From Actinomycetes bacterium (GTDB lineage: Bacteria > Actinomycetota > Actinomycetes > Actinomycetales > Micrococcaceae): 23,135 bases of DNA. The position numbers were made by a program, and so were the translations under genes. Within the stretch, counting starts at the first letter, position 1. Each line of letters opens with the position of its first letter. The DNA is taken from positions 1 through 23,135 of the forward strand of contig JAFAAV010000133.1 in the NCBI GenBank assembly GCA_023426375.1, in the 5' to 3' direction. A model generated the notes under the pieces. It saw only the letters and a list, made by a program, of their open reading frames with translations, ran no database searches and had not been told where the DNA came from. Below, one piece after another: positions 14,660 through 22,725 of the stretch.

Positions 14660-15406
14660 GTGCCCAATTCCGCCACCCCGGTCACCCGTGACGTTTCCTC
14701 ATGCGCAGCCGCGCCCGACGCCGCCGGCCCCGCCTTCGCGCGCCGCCCCCGCACGTATTTCGACCTGATTCTGGCCGCGTACTGCGTGATCCTGGTGCTC
14801 TCCAACATCGGAGCGACCAAGGGCGTGGAATTCGGTCCCATCATCACCGACGGCGGATTCTTCCTGTTCCCCCTGGCCTACGTGCTGGGTGACGTGGTCT
14901 CCGAGGTCTACGGTTTCAGGGCCGCGCGCAAGGCGATCATCACGTCCTTCGTGTTCGGGGCGTTCTCCTCCGCCGTGTTCTGGATCGTGATCATCCTGCC
15001 GCCGGCCGAGTTCTACGAGAATCAGAGCGCCTTCGAAGCGGTCCTGGGGCCCGTTCCGTTGATCGTGGTCGGTTCACTGCTCGGTTACCTGGTGGGCCAG
15101 CTACTCAACGCCTTTGTGATGGTCAGGATCAAGGCCAAGACAAAGGAGAAGCACCTGTGGGCCCGCCTGATCGGTTCCACCATGGTGGGCGAGCTGGTGG
15201 ACACCATCATCTTCTGCTCGATCGCCGCCCCGATCATCGGCATCGATTCGTGGTCCGGGTTCTTCAACTACGTGATCGTGGGCTACGTGTACAAGTGCGC
15301 GGTCGAGGTGCTCATCATGCCGCTGACCTACGCCGTGATCGGGTGGATCAAGCGCCGCGAGCCGAGCTACGGGCGAGTTGAGAGCGGCGTCGAAAATCGC
15401 GCCTAG
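14660..15406 (+). CDS. Queuosine precursor transporter (YhhQ / VUT family)
   Basis: A 248-aa integral membrane protein starting at a GTG with GGAGAG 6 bases upstream. After a ~30-residue hydrophilic N-terminus come about six membrane segments, including TYFDLILAAYCVILVLSNIG, FFLFPLAYVLGDVVSEVYGF, PLIVVGSLLGYLVGQLLNAF and YVIVGYVYKCAVEVLIMPLT. The DVVSEVYG motif in the second segment is the family hallmark. YhhQ-type carriers import preQ0/preQ1 or queuine-like bases for tRNA queuosine formation. Tgt, the enzyme that would insert the base, is encoded 4 kb away on the other strand. No Q biosynthesis genes are in the window, which fits salvage. It is divergent from the kinase. Confidence 0.9.
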   Translation: MPNSATPVTRDVSSCAAAPDAAGPAFARRPRTYFDLILAAYCVILVLSNIGATKGVEFGPIITDGGFFLFPLAYVLGDVVSEVYGFRAARKAIITSFVFGAFSSAVFWIVIILPPAEFYENQSAFEAVLGPVPLIVVGSLLGYLVGQLLNAFVMVRIKAKTKEKHLWARLIGSTMVGELVDTIIFCSIAAPIIGIDSWSGFFNYVIVGYVYKCAVEVLIMPLTYAVIGWIKRREPSYGRVESGVENRA

Positions 15407-15416
15407 TCCGGTGCCC

Positions 15417-15442
15417 TGCGGCATTGCCCTATGGGTGCCGCA
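15417..15442. terminator. Hairpin between convergent transporter and MBL genes
   Basis: TGCGGCA-TTG-CCC-TAT-GGG-TGCCGCA: a perfect 7-bp outer stem and a 3-bp inner stem lie between the two convergent stop codons (15406 and 15453). It probably serves both strands. Confidence 0.65.
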
Positions 15443-15452
15443 TGAACGCTGA

Positions 15453-16307
15453 CTAGTAACCCAGATAGGCGAGCTGCGCGGCGATCGAATGCTCGGCCGC
15501 GCGGCGCACGCCCTCGGGTACGTCCGCGTAAACGGCATCCGTGATGGCTCCCAGACTGGCACCACTGCCCAGCTCACTGAGCACCGAGCGGACTTGATCC
15601 AATCGTTCCAAGCGATGCTCGGTGAGTTCCTCGCAGATTTCTTGGATGTCGTGCAGCGGCCCGGCGTGGGCGGGCAGCACCATGGCACCCGAATGCCGCG
15701 CCAAGACATTGAGCGAGCGGAGATAATCGCCCAGAGAACCGTCCGGGTGATCGATCATCGTGGAACCGCGACCCAGGATCGTGTCACCGGTGATGATGGT
15801 TTCCGGTTCGTCGTGCGGAATTCTGAAGCATACGGAATCGGAAGTGTGCCCCGGTGTTGCAATGACTTGGATCCGCATGCCCGCGGCCACGATGGTGTCG
15901 CCGTCACTGAGGGGTTCGCCGTCGCGGCAGTGCTCGGGCAGTGCTGCGCGCACGGGAGCGCCAGTGAGTTCGTGCAGACGGTCGATGCCGTCCGTGTGAT
16001 CCCCATGGCGGTGGGTGATCAGTATCAGCACCACGTTCCCGACGTCCGCAATGGCTTGCAGATGTCCCAGGTCCTCCGGCCCGGGATCCACCACGACCAC
16101 GTCGCTACCGGGCCACGAACCGCGGCCCTGTGCCGAGGGATGACTGCCGTAATTGGGGTGCTCGGGGTCGGAGCCCGGGCCGGACAGGATCCACGTATTG
16201 GTGCCGTCCAACGTCATGGGGCCCGGGTTGGGTGCCAGAATCACACCCGCGCACGCGCTGACCCGGCGCAACTCACCGGCGATGGCGTGGGGTTCTTCCG
16301 GGTCCAT
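15453..16307 (-). CDS. MBL-fold metallo-hydrolase
   Basis: A 284-aa cytosolic metallo-beta-lactamase-fold enzyme. The two-metal signature HRHGDH is at about residue 99, with further ligands in ATPGHTSDSVCF, TGDTILG and LPAHAGPL. NPGPMTLDGTNTWIL at the N-terminus and a helical C-terminal segment (about 215-284) place it in the LACTB2/RNase-like subgroup of MBL hydrolases rather than true beta-lactamases. Substrates in that group range from thioesters to RNA, so I assign none. Its ATG overlaps the stop of the serine hydrolase gene (TAATG), showing translational coupling, and it is the last gene of the ATP-grasp operon. Confidence 0.9.
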   Translation of the reverse strand: MDPEEPHAIAGELRRVSACAGVILAPNPGPMTLDGTNTWILSGPGSDPEHPNYGSHPSAQGRGSWPGSDVVVVDPGPEDLGHLQAIADVGNVVLILITHRHGDHTDGIDRLHELTGAPVRAALPEHCRDGEPLSDGDTIVAAGMRIQVIATPGHTSDSVCFRIPHDEPETIITGDTILGRGSTMIDHPDGSLGDYLRSLNVLARHSGAMVLPAHAGPLHDIQEICEELTEHRLERLDQVRSVLSELGSGASLGAITDAVYADVPEGVRRAAEHSIAAQLAYLGY

Positions 16308-17500
16308 TAAATTCGGTTTTCCTGAACGGCCGCGGCAATGGTGTCAAAGGCAGTCAGAGTGGTGAGCAACATCCAGGCGTCCTGCGGGACCGGCCAACTG
16401 GAGAGCTTTGTGGCGACCACGCGAGCAGGGCGGTTGATGTAGATCATCTGACCGTGAATACCCAGGGCCAGAATCACGTCCGAACCTTCGCGCGGGATCC
16501 AGAACTGGTTGCGGTACATGCCCCCGGGCATACGGGTGTCCGTGGGCGAATCGGCGAAGACCTGGCGGGAATCGGGGCCGCCTGCCATGGTGTCGTAAAT
16601 CCACTCCGCGGGAGTGACCCGTGCTCCGGTCATGGAGACACCGTCGCCCAGGACCACACGGCCCACACGGGCGATATCGCGCAGCGAGGCGGAAATGCCG
16701 CCGTCGAACATGCCCGTTCCGGTGCTGTCCACACCGATGTTGGCATCCTCTTCCGCACCGATGCGGCTCCACAGCAGGCGAGACATCAGCTGCTGCATCC
16801 GGGCGCCGCCCGCTGCCTCACAGACCCAGCCGAGCACGTCGGTTTCTGCGGAACGGTACTCGAACACGCCGCCGTGCTCGCGAACCTTCTTCAGGCCCAG
16901 CAGGAACTCGTACATGCTGCGCGGGCCGGGGTGGGTCCAGGGCTTCCAGCCGATGGCTTCTTCGAGCTGGCGGACTTCCGCATCAGGATCCGTGTACTCC
17001 TCGGAGAAGCGCACACCGGTGCGCATGTCCAAGAGGTTGCGCACGGTGGCGCCGGCGTAGCCCGAATATGCCAATTGCGGCACGTAAGCGGTTACGGGTG
17101 CATCCAGGTGCAGCAAGCCGGATCCCCACAGGGATCCCGCGACCAGCGAGACCAGGGACTTACTCACAGACATCAGCAGATGCTTGGTGTCCGGAGCCAT
17201 GCCGCTCGGGTAATGCTCGGCAAGGATCTTGCCGTCGTGCTCGACCAGCCAGCCATCCGTGTAGGTCCAGTCCATGACTTCGCCCACGGTGAGGAACCGG
17301 CCGTCGACGGTGACAAGGGGGAGGTCTTCCACGGGTGCGGGGGCACTCTCGAACGGAGCTGCCGGTGCCGCGGCGCGCGAAATGGCCGCGGTGGGCAGGA
17401 TGTCCGCAATGTGCTGGAAGGACCACGCGAGTTGCTCGGGGGTCTGCCAGTTGTTGAGGGTGACTCCCATACCCGGGGAGCCGCTGGTCTCGCTGAGCAA
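16307..17500 (-). CDS. Beta-lactamase-fold (class C-like) serine hydrolase
   Basis: A 397-aa protein of the serine beta-lactamase / D-aminopeptidase / esterase fold. The nucleophile motif S-x-x-K appears as SVSK (in LLMSVSKSLVSLVAG, about residue 110), and YRSAETDVLG is a candidate for the second-motif Tyr. GGISASLRDIARVGRVVL and a His-Gly near the end (GIHGQMIYINR) match the family. No signal peptide is visible, so it is probably cytosolic and not a resistance enzyme; peptide, ester or amide hydrolysis is more likely. A TTG start at 17500 has GAAGG upstream, against an unsupported ATG at 17470. It starts 1 base from the ATP-grasp stop and overlaps the MBL gene. Confidence 0.88.
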   Translation of the reverse strand: MLSETSGSPGMGVTLNNWQTPEQLAWSFQHIADILPTAAISRAAAPAAPFESAPAPVEDLPLVTVDGRFLTVGEVMDWTYTDGWLVEHDGKILAEHYPSGMAPDTKHLLMSVSKSLVSLVAGSLWGSGLLHLDAPVTAYVPQLAYSGYAGATVRNLLDMRTGVRFSEEYTDPDAEVRQLEEAIGWKPWTHPGPRSMYEFLLGLKKVREHGGVFEYRSAETDVLGWVCEAAGGARMQQLMSRLLWSRIGAEEDANIGVDSTGTGMFDGGISASLRDIARVGRVVLGDGVSMTGARVTPAEWIYDTMAGGPDSRQVFADSPTDTRMPGGMYRNQFWIPREGSDVILALGIHGQMIYINRPARVVATKLSSWPVPQDAWMLLTTLTAFDTIAAAVQENRI

Positions 17501-17501
17501 C

Positions 17502-19271
17502 CTAGGCCTTCAAACCTGCAGATCCCTTGGCCCCTGCAGGACGCACCAGGGGAGTCACGGTGTACATGTCACGGAAGGATTCGATCAAGTGTTTGGCTCG
17601 AATGCTCAGCGCGGTGCCATTGCTGGTGTCACGCTGCAGTCGCCCGATCGAAACGATGATGCCCAGATCTGCACCCTTCCAACGGAACTCGCCGGGACCG
17701 TAGATCCGCATGAAAAAGACTTCCGACGAGTTCTGAAGCTGGTGCCAGTCTAGCGCCGGGCGGCGGTAAACCAGGCCTCCGTCGGCGTCCACGAAGTACT
17801 GACCCGTTCTCGGTGCTTTGTCGATGCGAGCCACACCCGGAGAGATCTCCTTGACCACGGCCTGGCTCCACACATCCACTGCGGCCAGTTCCGCCCAGCG
17901 TTCGTTGATCTCGTCCACGTCCAACTGCAATTCCACGTCCATGTACTGCAACAGGTGGAACAAGAACAGCGGGACATCTGCGTAGGCGCCTGCGGTGACC
18001 TGTGTGATGGACGTGGCCCCGGAAATACGCGGGTTCAGCTCGCCCAGGTAGACGTCCTTGGTGTCCAGGTCGATGAGAACGTCCACCTCGAAGAAGCCCA
18101 TGTAGCCCTCCTCGCCCAGGCGGTCACCCAAGCGACGCACCATGTCGGATGCCACGGCCCGCGTTTCGTTGTCGAGTACATCCGGGAACGTCTCGTTGCC
18201 GCACCAGCCGCCGCGGTAGGGGGTCAGCTCGGGATATCCGGTGAGCTCCGTCATGAACGGGCCCACAATGGTGCCGGCATCGGTGCGCACCGCTTCTACC
18301 GCAACGGGGAAGTTGTTGATGCGCTTCATGACCTTGACCTCTTGGCCAACGATCTCGTCCTTGTACTGTTCCCAGTCATCTTCGGAATCAATGAAGAACG
18401 TGGTTTTGCCGGAATCGCCGTAGGCGGTCTGAACCACCAGATCGGTGCCCAGGTTGTTCTCGGTGGTTGCCTTAGTCAGTTCCTCCCACGAATCGACCGT
18501 GGTGAGGATATTTGGCACGGACGGTACGCCCACCTCGTTGCCGAGTCGGGTGGTGACGAGCTTGGAATCCAGCATTTCGCGCAGCTCTGCCTTGGGCAGG
18601 ATCAGGTCGTAACCCAGCTCCTCGCAGATCTCCTCGGTCTCTTCATTGAAGAACACCAGGGCGATCTTGGGTCGGGTGCCGCGCGGGGTGCGGGAATCGA
18701 TCAGGGCGCGCACTTCGTGATGGCGCAACAGCCAGTTGTTGATGTCCTCGCCGGACTCGAATTCACGCGACGGCTTGTTCTTGGGGGTGAAGATGCGCGG
18801 GTGCGCACCATCCCAGCCGTCATAGAACGAGATGTAGGAAAGATTGCGTACCCAGCGGTCCAGGCCCAGAAGGTTGAACGGAGTGGCGCCCACGAAGAAA
18901 ACGGGGGTGTCGTTCACGCGGAAGAAGTGACGTACTTCGGAAATATTGCGCAGAACGCGTCGTGTGGGCCCGGCCATGTTGGACGGCACATACTTTGCAT
19001 CGACCCCCACGCCGTATCCACCCACGGTGGTCTCGTTCGACTCATCCACGGATGCGGGCCGGCCGGGAACAATTCCCTTGGCGGGCGGCTCGTTCTCACG
19101 AGGGTCCACGAGAGACAGGCCTCCCGTGGGCGGTGCCTTGAACTGTTCATCAACGGGTTCATGGGCGGGTGTTCCGGCGAGTGTTTCCCCCGTGCCGGAC
19201 ATGTCCGTGTTCTGTGCAGATGAGGGCGTGCTATCCGAGCCCACGCCAGTTTGGTCCTTGTTCTCGGTCAT
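17502..19271 (-). CDS. ATP-grasp enzyme (biotin carboxylase-like ligase)
   Basis: A 589-aa protein. Residues ~1-75 are low-complexity and probably disordered. From ~80 a Rossmann-like N-terminal part (TPVFFVGATPFNLLGL; EICEELGYDLILPK) leads to an ATP-grasp domain: glycine-rich loop region VQTAYGDSGKTTFFI (~285), GFFEVDVLID and the Mg/ATP motif LGELNPRISGATSITQ (~430). About 130 residues follow. ATP-grasp enzymes form an acyl-phosphate and join it to an amine, thiol or carboxylate. No biotin-carrier domain or biotin genes are present, so a true carboxylase is unlikely. GGAGGGG 8 bases before the ATG at 19271 fixes the start, although the frame opens further upstream. It heads an operon with a serine hydrolase and an MBL hydrolase. 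The product is unknown. Confidence 0.85.
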   Translation of the reverse strand: MTENKDQTGVGSDSTPSSAQNTDMSGTGETLAGTPAHEPVDEQFKAPPTGGLSLVDPRENEPPAKGIVPGRPASVDESNETTVGGYGVGVDAKYVPSNMAGPTRRVLRNISEVRHFFRVNDTPVFFVGATPFNLLGLDRWVRNLSYISFYDGWDGAHPRIFTPKNKPSREFESGEDINNWLLRHHEVRALIDSRTPRGTRPKIALVFFNEETEEICEELGYDLILPKAELREMLDSKLVTTRLGNEVGVPSVPNILTTVDSWEELTKATTENNLGTDLVVQTAYGDSGKTTFFIDSEDDWEQYKDEIVGQEVKVMKRINNFPVAVEAVRTDAGTIVGPFMTELTGYPELTPYRGGWCGNETFPDVLDNETRAVASDMVRRLGDRLGEEGYMGFFEVDVLIDLDTKDVYLGELNPRISGATSITQVTAGAYADVPLFLFHLLQYMDVELQLDVDEINERWAELAAVDVWSQAVVKEISPGVARIDKAPRTGQYFVDADGGLVYRRPALDWHQLQNSSEVFFMRIYGPGEFRWKGADLGIIVSIGRLQRDTSNGTALSIRAKHLIESFRDMYTVTPLVRPAGAKGSAGLKA

Positions 19272-19304
19272 GCTGACCACCCCTCCGGATCGCTGTAACT
19301 CCCG

Positions 19305-19334
19305 TTTATACAGGGCTGCGAATGTGGCGCACAA
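19305..19334 (-). promoter_or_regulatory. Candidate promoter of the ATP-grasp operon
   Basis: On the minus strand TTGTGC (19329-19334) and TATAAA (19305-19310) are 18 bases apart, predicting a start near 19298 and a leader of about 27 nt to the ATG at 19271. This suggests the ATP-grasp, serine hydrolase and MBL genes can be transcribed separately from tgt. Confidence 0.5.
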
Positions 19335-19414
19335 CACAGCACGGCGTGTCCCGGGATTTGAGTAGAAAGATTTCAGCCTGCGGGATCGCGAAAGGGTGAG
19401 AAGAAGTAAGGTGA

Positions 19415-20701
19415 TCATTGCATTTGGTAGTAATTCCTGAGAATTTTATCTCGGTATTCGAAATAATTTCCGTTGTTTATCGCGTCGCGCGCGCCGGACA
19501 CGATGTCAAGAATGAACCGCTCGTTGTGGATGGATGCCAGGGTCGCTGCGTTACGCTCCTTGGCCTTGAAGAGATGCCGTAGGTACGCCCGCGTGTAGTG
19601 GGTGCACGTGTAGCACGGGCATGTGTCGGAGATTGGTGTGAAGTCCCGGGCAAAGCGGGCGTTGGTCAGGTTGAATCGCCCGGTTGGTGAGTAGACGGCC
19701 GAGGAGCGTGCCACGCGGGTGGGTGAAACGCAGTCGAAGGTGTCCACGCCGTTGTCAATTGCCGTAAAGATATCATCGGGTTCGGAAATACCGAGAAGAT
19801 GTTTTGGCGTACTTTCCGGTAACTCTTCGGTGCACCAGCGGACAATTGTTCCTAATTGCTGTTTTTCCAGGGCTCCGCCGATGCCGAATCCGTCGAATCC
19901 CATGGTGGAGAGATCTCGGCAGGCCTTGCGCCGCAGGTCCTCGTACTGGGCCCCCTGAATAACTCCGAACAGTGCCTGATACGGCTTGTCAGAACGCTCT
20001 TCTGTGAGTCGATCGTGCTCCGCGATGCAGCGTAGGGCCCACAGGCGTGTCCGCTCCAAGGCCTCTTCCTGATAGCCGCGAGAGTTGTGAAGCGTGGTCA
20101 GCTCGTCGAAGGCGAACATGATGTCCGCCCCCAGATTGTGCTGGATCTGCATGGAGATCTCGGGTGTGAACCGATGGAGGTCACCATTGATGTAGGAACG
20201 GAACCACACGCCGTCGTCGTCAACGTTGGCCATCCGTTCCTGGCCCTTGGCGACGTCATCGTCACCGAGCGGTTCCTTGACCGTGGACATGTCGATGACC
20301 TTGCCCAAGCCTGAACCCTGGGACATGACCTGGAAGCCACCCGAATCGGTGAAAGTGGGGCCGGGCCAGTTCATGAACTTGCCCAGGCCTCCGGCGGCGT
20401 CCAAGATGTCGTCGCCGGGCTGCAGGAACAGGTGGTAGGCGTTGGCGAGCATGGCCTGGGCACCCTCGGCAGCCATGGACTCCGGAAGGACGGCCTTGAC
20501 CACAGCCTGGGTGGCCACGGGAATGAACGCCGGTGTCTGGATGTCGCCGTGCGGGGTATGAATGGTGCCGGTGCGGCCCTGGAACTGACCGCCGTTGGCT
20601 TGGATCTGATCCTCGGTGGGGGATGAGCTGTCCCGCAGGCGGGTCTCGATCTCGAAGCTGAAAGCGGCGGCGGATGTTTCGGTACTGGGCGTAGGCACCA
20701 C
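19415..20701 (-). CDS. tgt: tRNA-guanine transglycosylase
   Basis: A roughly 428-aa enzyme that swaps guanine-34 of GUN-anticodon tRNAs (Asp, Asn, His, Tyr) for a 7-deazaguanine base. The first catalytic Asp lies in TFTDSGGFQVMS, the nucleophile Asp in NGVDTFDCVSPTR. The zinc site is complete: CPCYTC followed 25 residues later by a His (ASIHNERF), the CxCxxCx25H pattern. The substrate loop reads FGIGGALEKQQL instead of the classic GGLAVGE. A GTG at 20701 (or 20698) is taken as start because the frame upstream overlaps the divergent FUSC gene; no clear Shine-Dalgarno is seen. Its likely supplier, a YhhQ-type transporter, lies 4 kb away. The C-terminal end is AT-richer than the rest. Confidence 0.92.
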   Translation of the reverse strand: MVPTPSTETSAAAFSFEIETRLRDSSSPTEDQIQANGGQFQGRTGTIHTPHGDIQTPAFIPVATQAVVKAVLPESMAAEGAQAMLANAYHLFLQPGDDILDAAGGLGKFMNWPGPTFTDSGGFQVMSQGSGLGKVIDMSTVKEPLGDDDVAKGQERMANVDDDGVWFRSYINGDLHRFTPEISMQIQHNLGADIMFAFDELTTLHNSRGYQEEALERTRLWALRCIAEHDRLTEERSDKPYQALFGVIQGAQYEDLRRKACRDLSTMGFDGFGIGGALEKQQLGTIVRWCTEELPESTPKHLLGISEPDDIFTAIDNGVDTFDCVSPTRVARSSAVYSPTGRFNLTNARFARDFTPISDTCPCYTCTHYTRAYLRHLFKAKERNAATLASIHNERFILDIVSGARDAINNGNYFEYRDKILRNYYQMQ

Positions 20702-20780
20702 ACCATTGTGCCGGTTCCGGCGAGCTGCGAGAGAATAGGCCCGGTTCAACGTTCCAGACAGAAAGGTAGGCCGCACCCAG

Positions 20781-21848
20781 GTGAGCACGGTTGCCCAGTT
20801 CTTCGCCCTCCCGCCATCGCAGCGGGATCACATTCCGGCGGCGCGCATTGCGCTGTCCGTGGCCATCCCCTTGCTGGTTCTGCTGGCTCTGGACCGAACT
20901 GATCTGGCGATCTACGCGGCCTTCGGTGCGTTCACCTCCATCTACGCGCGCAATGAACCCATCCGTGATCGCTTCAAGCACCAGTCGCAGGCTGGGCTCA
21001 TTCTGTTGGTGTGCATCCTGCTGGGGGCGCTGCTGTCGAACATGGGTGCCGGTGAGGTGGTGACCTTGGGTGTTACCGCCGTGGTTGCCGGATTGGGCGC
21101 CCTCGTGGCGGCCTATCTCAACCTCAAGCCAGCAGGGTCGCTGTTTTTCATCTTTGCCGTGGGCGCCATTGGCTCCCTTCCCGACGCCGCACCCTTGTGG
21201 CTCGCCGGTCTGATCGCTGCCCTGTCCGCGGGGCTCTCCGTGGTGCTCGGACTCGCCGGGAAATGGGTGGGCGAAGGCGTCCATGGGCCCGTAGCCCCCG
21301 TGCCCGCTCATCACGGGCTCACCGCCGGTCAGCTGTGGGCCCACGCCGGCCGATTCCTTCTGGCGACCTCAGTAGCGGGCGTTCTCGGTATGTTGAGCGG
21401 AATGTCCCACAGCTACTGGGCCATGGTCGCCGCGGCCGCGCCGATCGCGGCCCCTGACCTGAGCGCTCGACTCCAGCGCGGCGTGCACCGCATGGTGGGC
21501 ACCTTGGGTGGTGTGGGGGTCACTGCCTTCCTGCTGTCCCTCCAGCTGGAAACTTGGCACATCGTGGTGTTCGTGATCCTGCTGCAGTTCCTGGCCGAGC
21601 TGTTCATCGGTCGCAATTACTCCATAGCCCTGCTGTTCGTCACCCCGCTGGCTCTGCTCATGACTCAGCTGGCCCACCCCGTGGAAGCGCTATCCCTGTT
21701 GCAGGCCCGTGCTGTGGAAACCGTGATCGGCGCGTTGTGTGGTCTCGCGGTCGTGTACTTCTTCCGCTCTCGCTCTGAACGCGAGGCGGACACCCGCGCC
21801 GTTCCGTTGATTCGTCAGGCGGCCAACGGCGAGGAACCGCGGGACTGA
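20781..21848 (+). CDS. FUSC-family membrane protein
   Basis: A 355-aa integral membrane protein starting at a GTG (AGGTAGG about 11 bases upstream), divergent from tgt with about 80 bases between the starts. It contains two similar halves of about five hydrophobic helices each (residues ~22-165 and ~192-330). The first has LVLLALDRTDLAIYAAFGAF and the second SHSYWAMVAAAAPIAAPD, followed by QRGVHRMVGTLGGVGVTAFL and ending FFRSRSERE. This R-G-V-x-R-x-x-G-T pattern with paired helical bundles is typical of the fusaric-acid-resistance/aromatic-acid-exporter (FUSC) superfamily. The substrate is unknown. A Tgt link is not implied by sequence. Confidence 0.85.
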   Translation: MSTVAQFFALPPSQRDHIPAARIALSVAIPLLVLLALDRTDLAIYAAFGAFTSIYARNEPIRDRFKHQSQAGLILLVCILLGALLSNMGAGEVVTLGVTAVVAGLGALVAAYLNLKPAGSLFFIFAVGAIGSLPDAAPLWLAGLIAALSAGLSVVLGLAGKWVGEGVHGPVAPVPAHHGLTAGQLWAHAGRFLLATSVAGVLGMLSGMSHSYWAMVAAAAPIAAPDLSARLQRGVHRMVGTLGGVGVTAFLLSLQLETWHIVVFVILLQFLAELFIGRNYSIALLFVTPLALLMTQLAHPVEALSLLQARAVETVIGALCGLAVVYFFRSRSEREADTRAVPLIRQAANGEEPRD

Positions 21849-21990
21849 TATTCGTGAGGTCTGGGCATGAGCCAGGTTCGACGCCGCTCCTCGGTGGCAT
21901 TCCTGGCACAGGTTCGCAGAAAACGCCGGGTTCCAGGCGGGTTCCTCTGCCCTAAATGTTCAGCTGCGTTCCTCGGCCTGACGGCAGTGG

Positions 21991-22038
21991 GTGGAAAGCT
22001 CCTTTGACATCACTCTTTCTGTCAAGGAGACTTTCCAT
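21991..22038 (+). promoter_or_regulatory. Long inverted repeat covering the ribosome binding site of the XRE gene
   Basis: TGGAAAG-CTCCTT-T-GACA (21992-22009) is complementary to TGTC-AAGGAG-A-CTTTCCA (22020-22037), a 17-bp stem with two single-base bulges and a 10-base loop. The right arm contains the AAGGAG Shine-Dalgarno of the XRE gene and ends 1 base before its ATG. As RNA it would hide the ribosome binding site. As DNA it holds a TTGACA-N10-TGTCAA dyad suited to an HTH dimer. Confidence 0.65.
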
Positions 22039-22248
22039 ATGCGCAATGACGTGAAACTCCTCCGAGCCGAGAGGAAGCTCTCGCAGGCTGACCTGGCCGC
22101 TGTCCTCGGAGTTTCGCGTCAGACGGTCAACGCGATCGAAAACGGTCGCTACGACCCGTCCTTGCCGTTGGCGTTTGCGATTGCGCGATTCTTTGAGCGA
22201 CCGATCGAGGGGATTTTCCACGATGATCCGGCACACCCTGGACACTGA
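22039..22248 (+). CDS. XRE-family HTH regulator, YgzD/short type
   Basis: A 69-aa one-domain Cro/CI-type DNA-binding protein: MRNDVKLLRAERKLSQADLA, then AVLGVSRQTVNAIENGRYDP and SLPLAFAIARFFERPIEGIF. The SRQTVNAIENGRYDPSLPLA core is the hallmark of a widespread short XRE family usually paired with a small membrane protein. The ATG at 22039 has AAGGAG 9 bases upstream. An in-frame GTG at 21991 is open but lies inside the hairpin and lacks a ribosome binding site. The gene overlaps the membrane-protein gene by 26 bases. It probably represses its own operon. Confidence 0.9.
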   Translation: MRNDVKLLRAERKLSQADLAAVLGVSRQTVNAIENGRYDPSLPLAFAIARFFERPIEGIFHDDPAHPGH

Positions 22249-22672
22249 CCTGAACAACACCGACAGCCTCACGGCGGACCGCGGTCGATGGTCCGTGTCC
22301 GGGATGAACTGGGCGATTATCGGGATCCTGGTGCTCGCTGCGATCATCCCCGCGGTGCAGGGGAATTGGATGAATGCCCTCATCACGCTTCTCGTGGCTG
22401 GGGCCTGGTGGCTGACTTCCCGCATGGCCCGCTGGCGTGATTCGTCGGACCGGGAGCGCGTGCAGACCTTCGAGCCAGCGGATGAGCGGGAGCAAGCGAT
22501 GGAACGTCAGGCCCTGTCGCAGACCGGGCGGATCGCTCTGTTGTTCCTTCTGGCCCAGTCCGTGGTCTTTTTCTACTTGGTGCCGCAGTACTGGTTCTAT
22601 TCCGCGGGCACGCTGATGGTCTTCGGGATCGTCTGGTTCACCGCTGCTGCCCGGGCAGCACGCAGCGCTTAG
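22223..22672 (+). CDS. Four-TM membrane protein coupled to the XRE regulator
   Basis: A 149-aa protein with about four membrane helices in two pairs: MNWAIIGILVLAAIIPAVQG and MNALITLLVAGAWWLTSRMA, then, after a ~45-residue charged linker (RWRDSSDRERVQTFEPADER), RIALLFLLAQSVVFFYLVPQ and YSAGTLMVFGIVWFTAAARA. The start ATG at 22223 lies inside the XRE gene and has GAGGGG 10 bases upstream; the 26-base overlap indicates coupling. In short XRE / membrane-protein pairs the membrane partner often transmits a signal to the regulator or is its target. I cannot name the substrate or signal. Confidence 0.78.
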   Translation: MIRHTLDTDLNNTDSLTADRGRWSVSGMNWAIIGILVLAAIIPAVQGNWMNALITLLVAGAWWLTSRMARWRDSSDRERVQTFEPADEREQAMERQALSQTGRIALLFLLAQSVVFFYLVPQYWFYSAGTLMVFGIVWFTAAARAARSA

Positions 22673-22725
22673 GCGAGAAAACGCGCGACAAAGCGACCGA
22701 GCGGCGTCGTCGGTGGTGGTGGGGC

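Noticed and set aside
16307..17500. Antibiotic-resistance beta-lactamase
   Set aside because: It has the SxxK fold motif but no signal peptide, and sits in an operon with an ATP-grasp enzyme and an MBL hydrolase of the LACTB2-like subgroup, so resistance is not supported.
16454..19223. Long open frames on the plus strand at 16454-17659 and 17955-19223
   Set aside because: They are antisense to the serine hydrolase and ATP-grasp genes, whose catalytic motifs establish the minus strand as coding.
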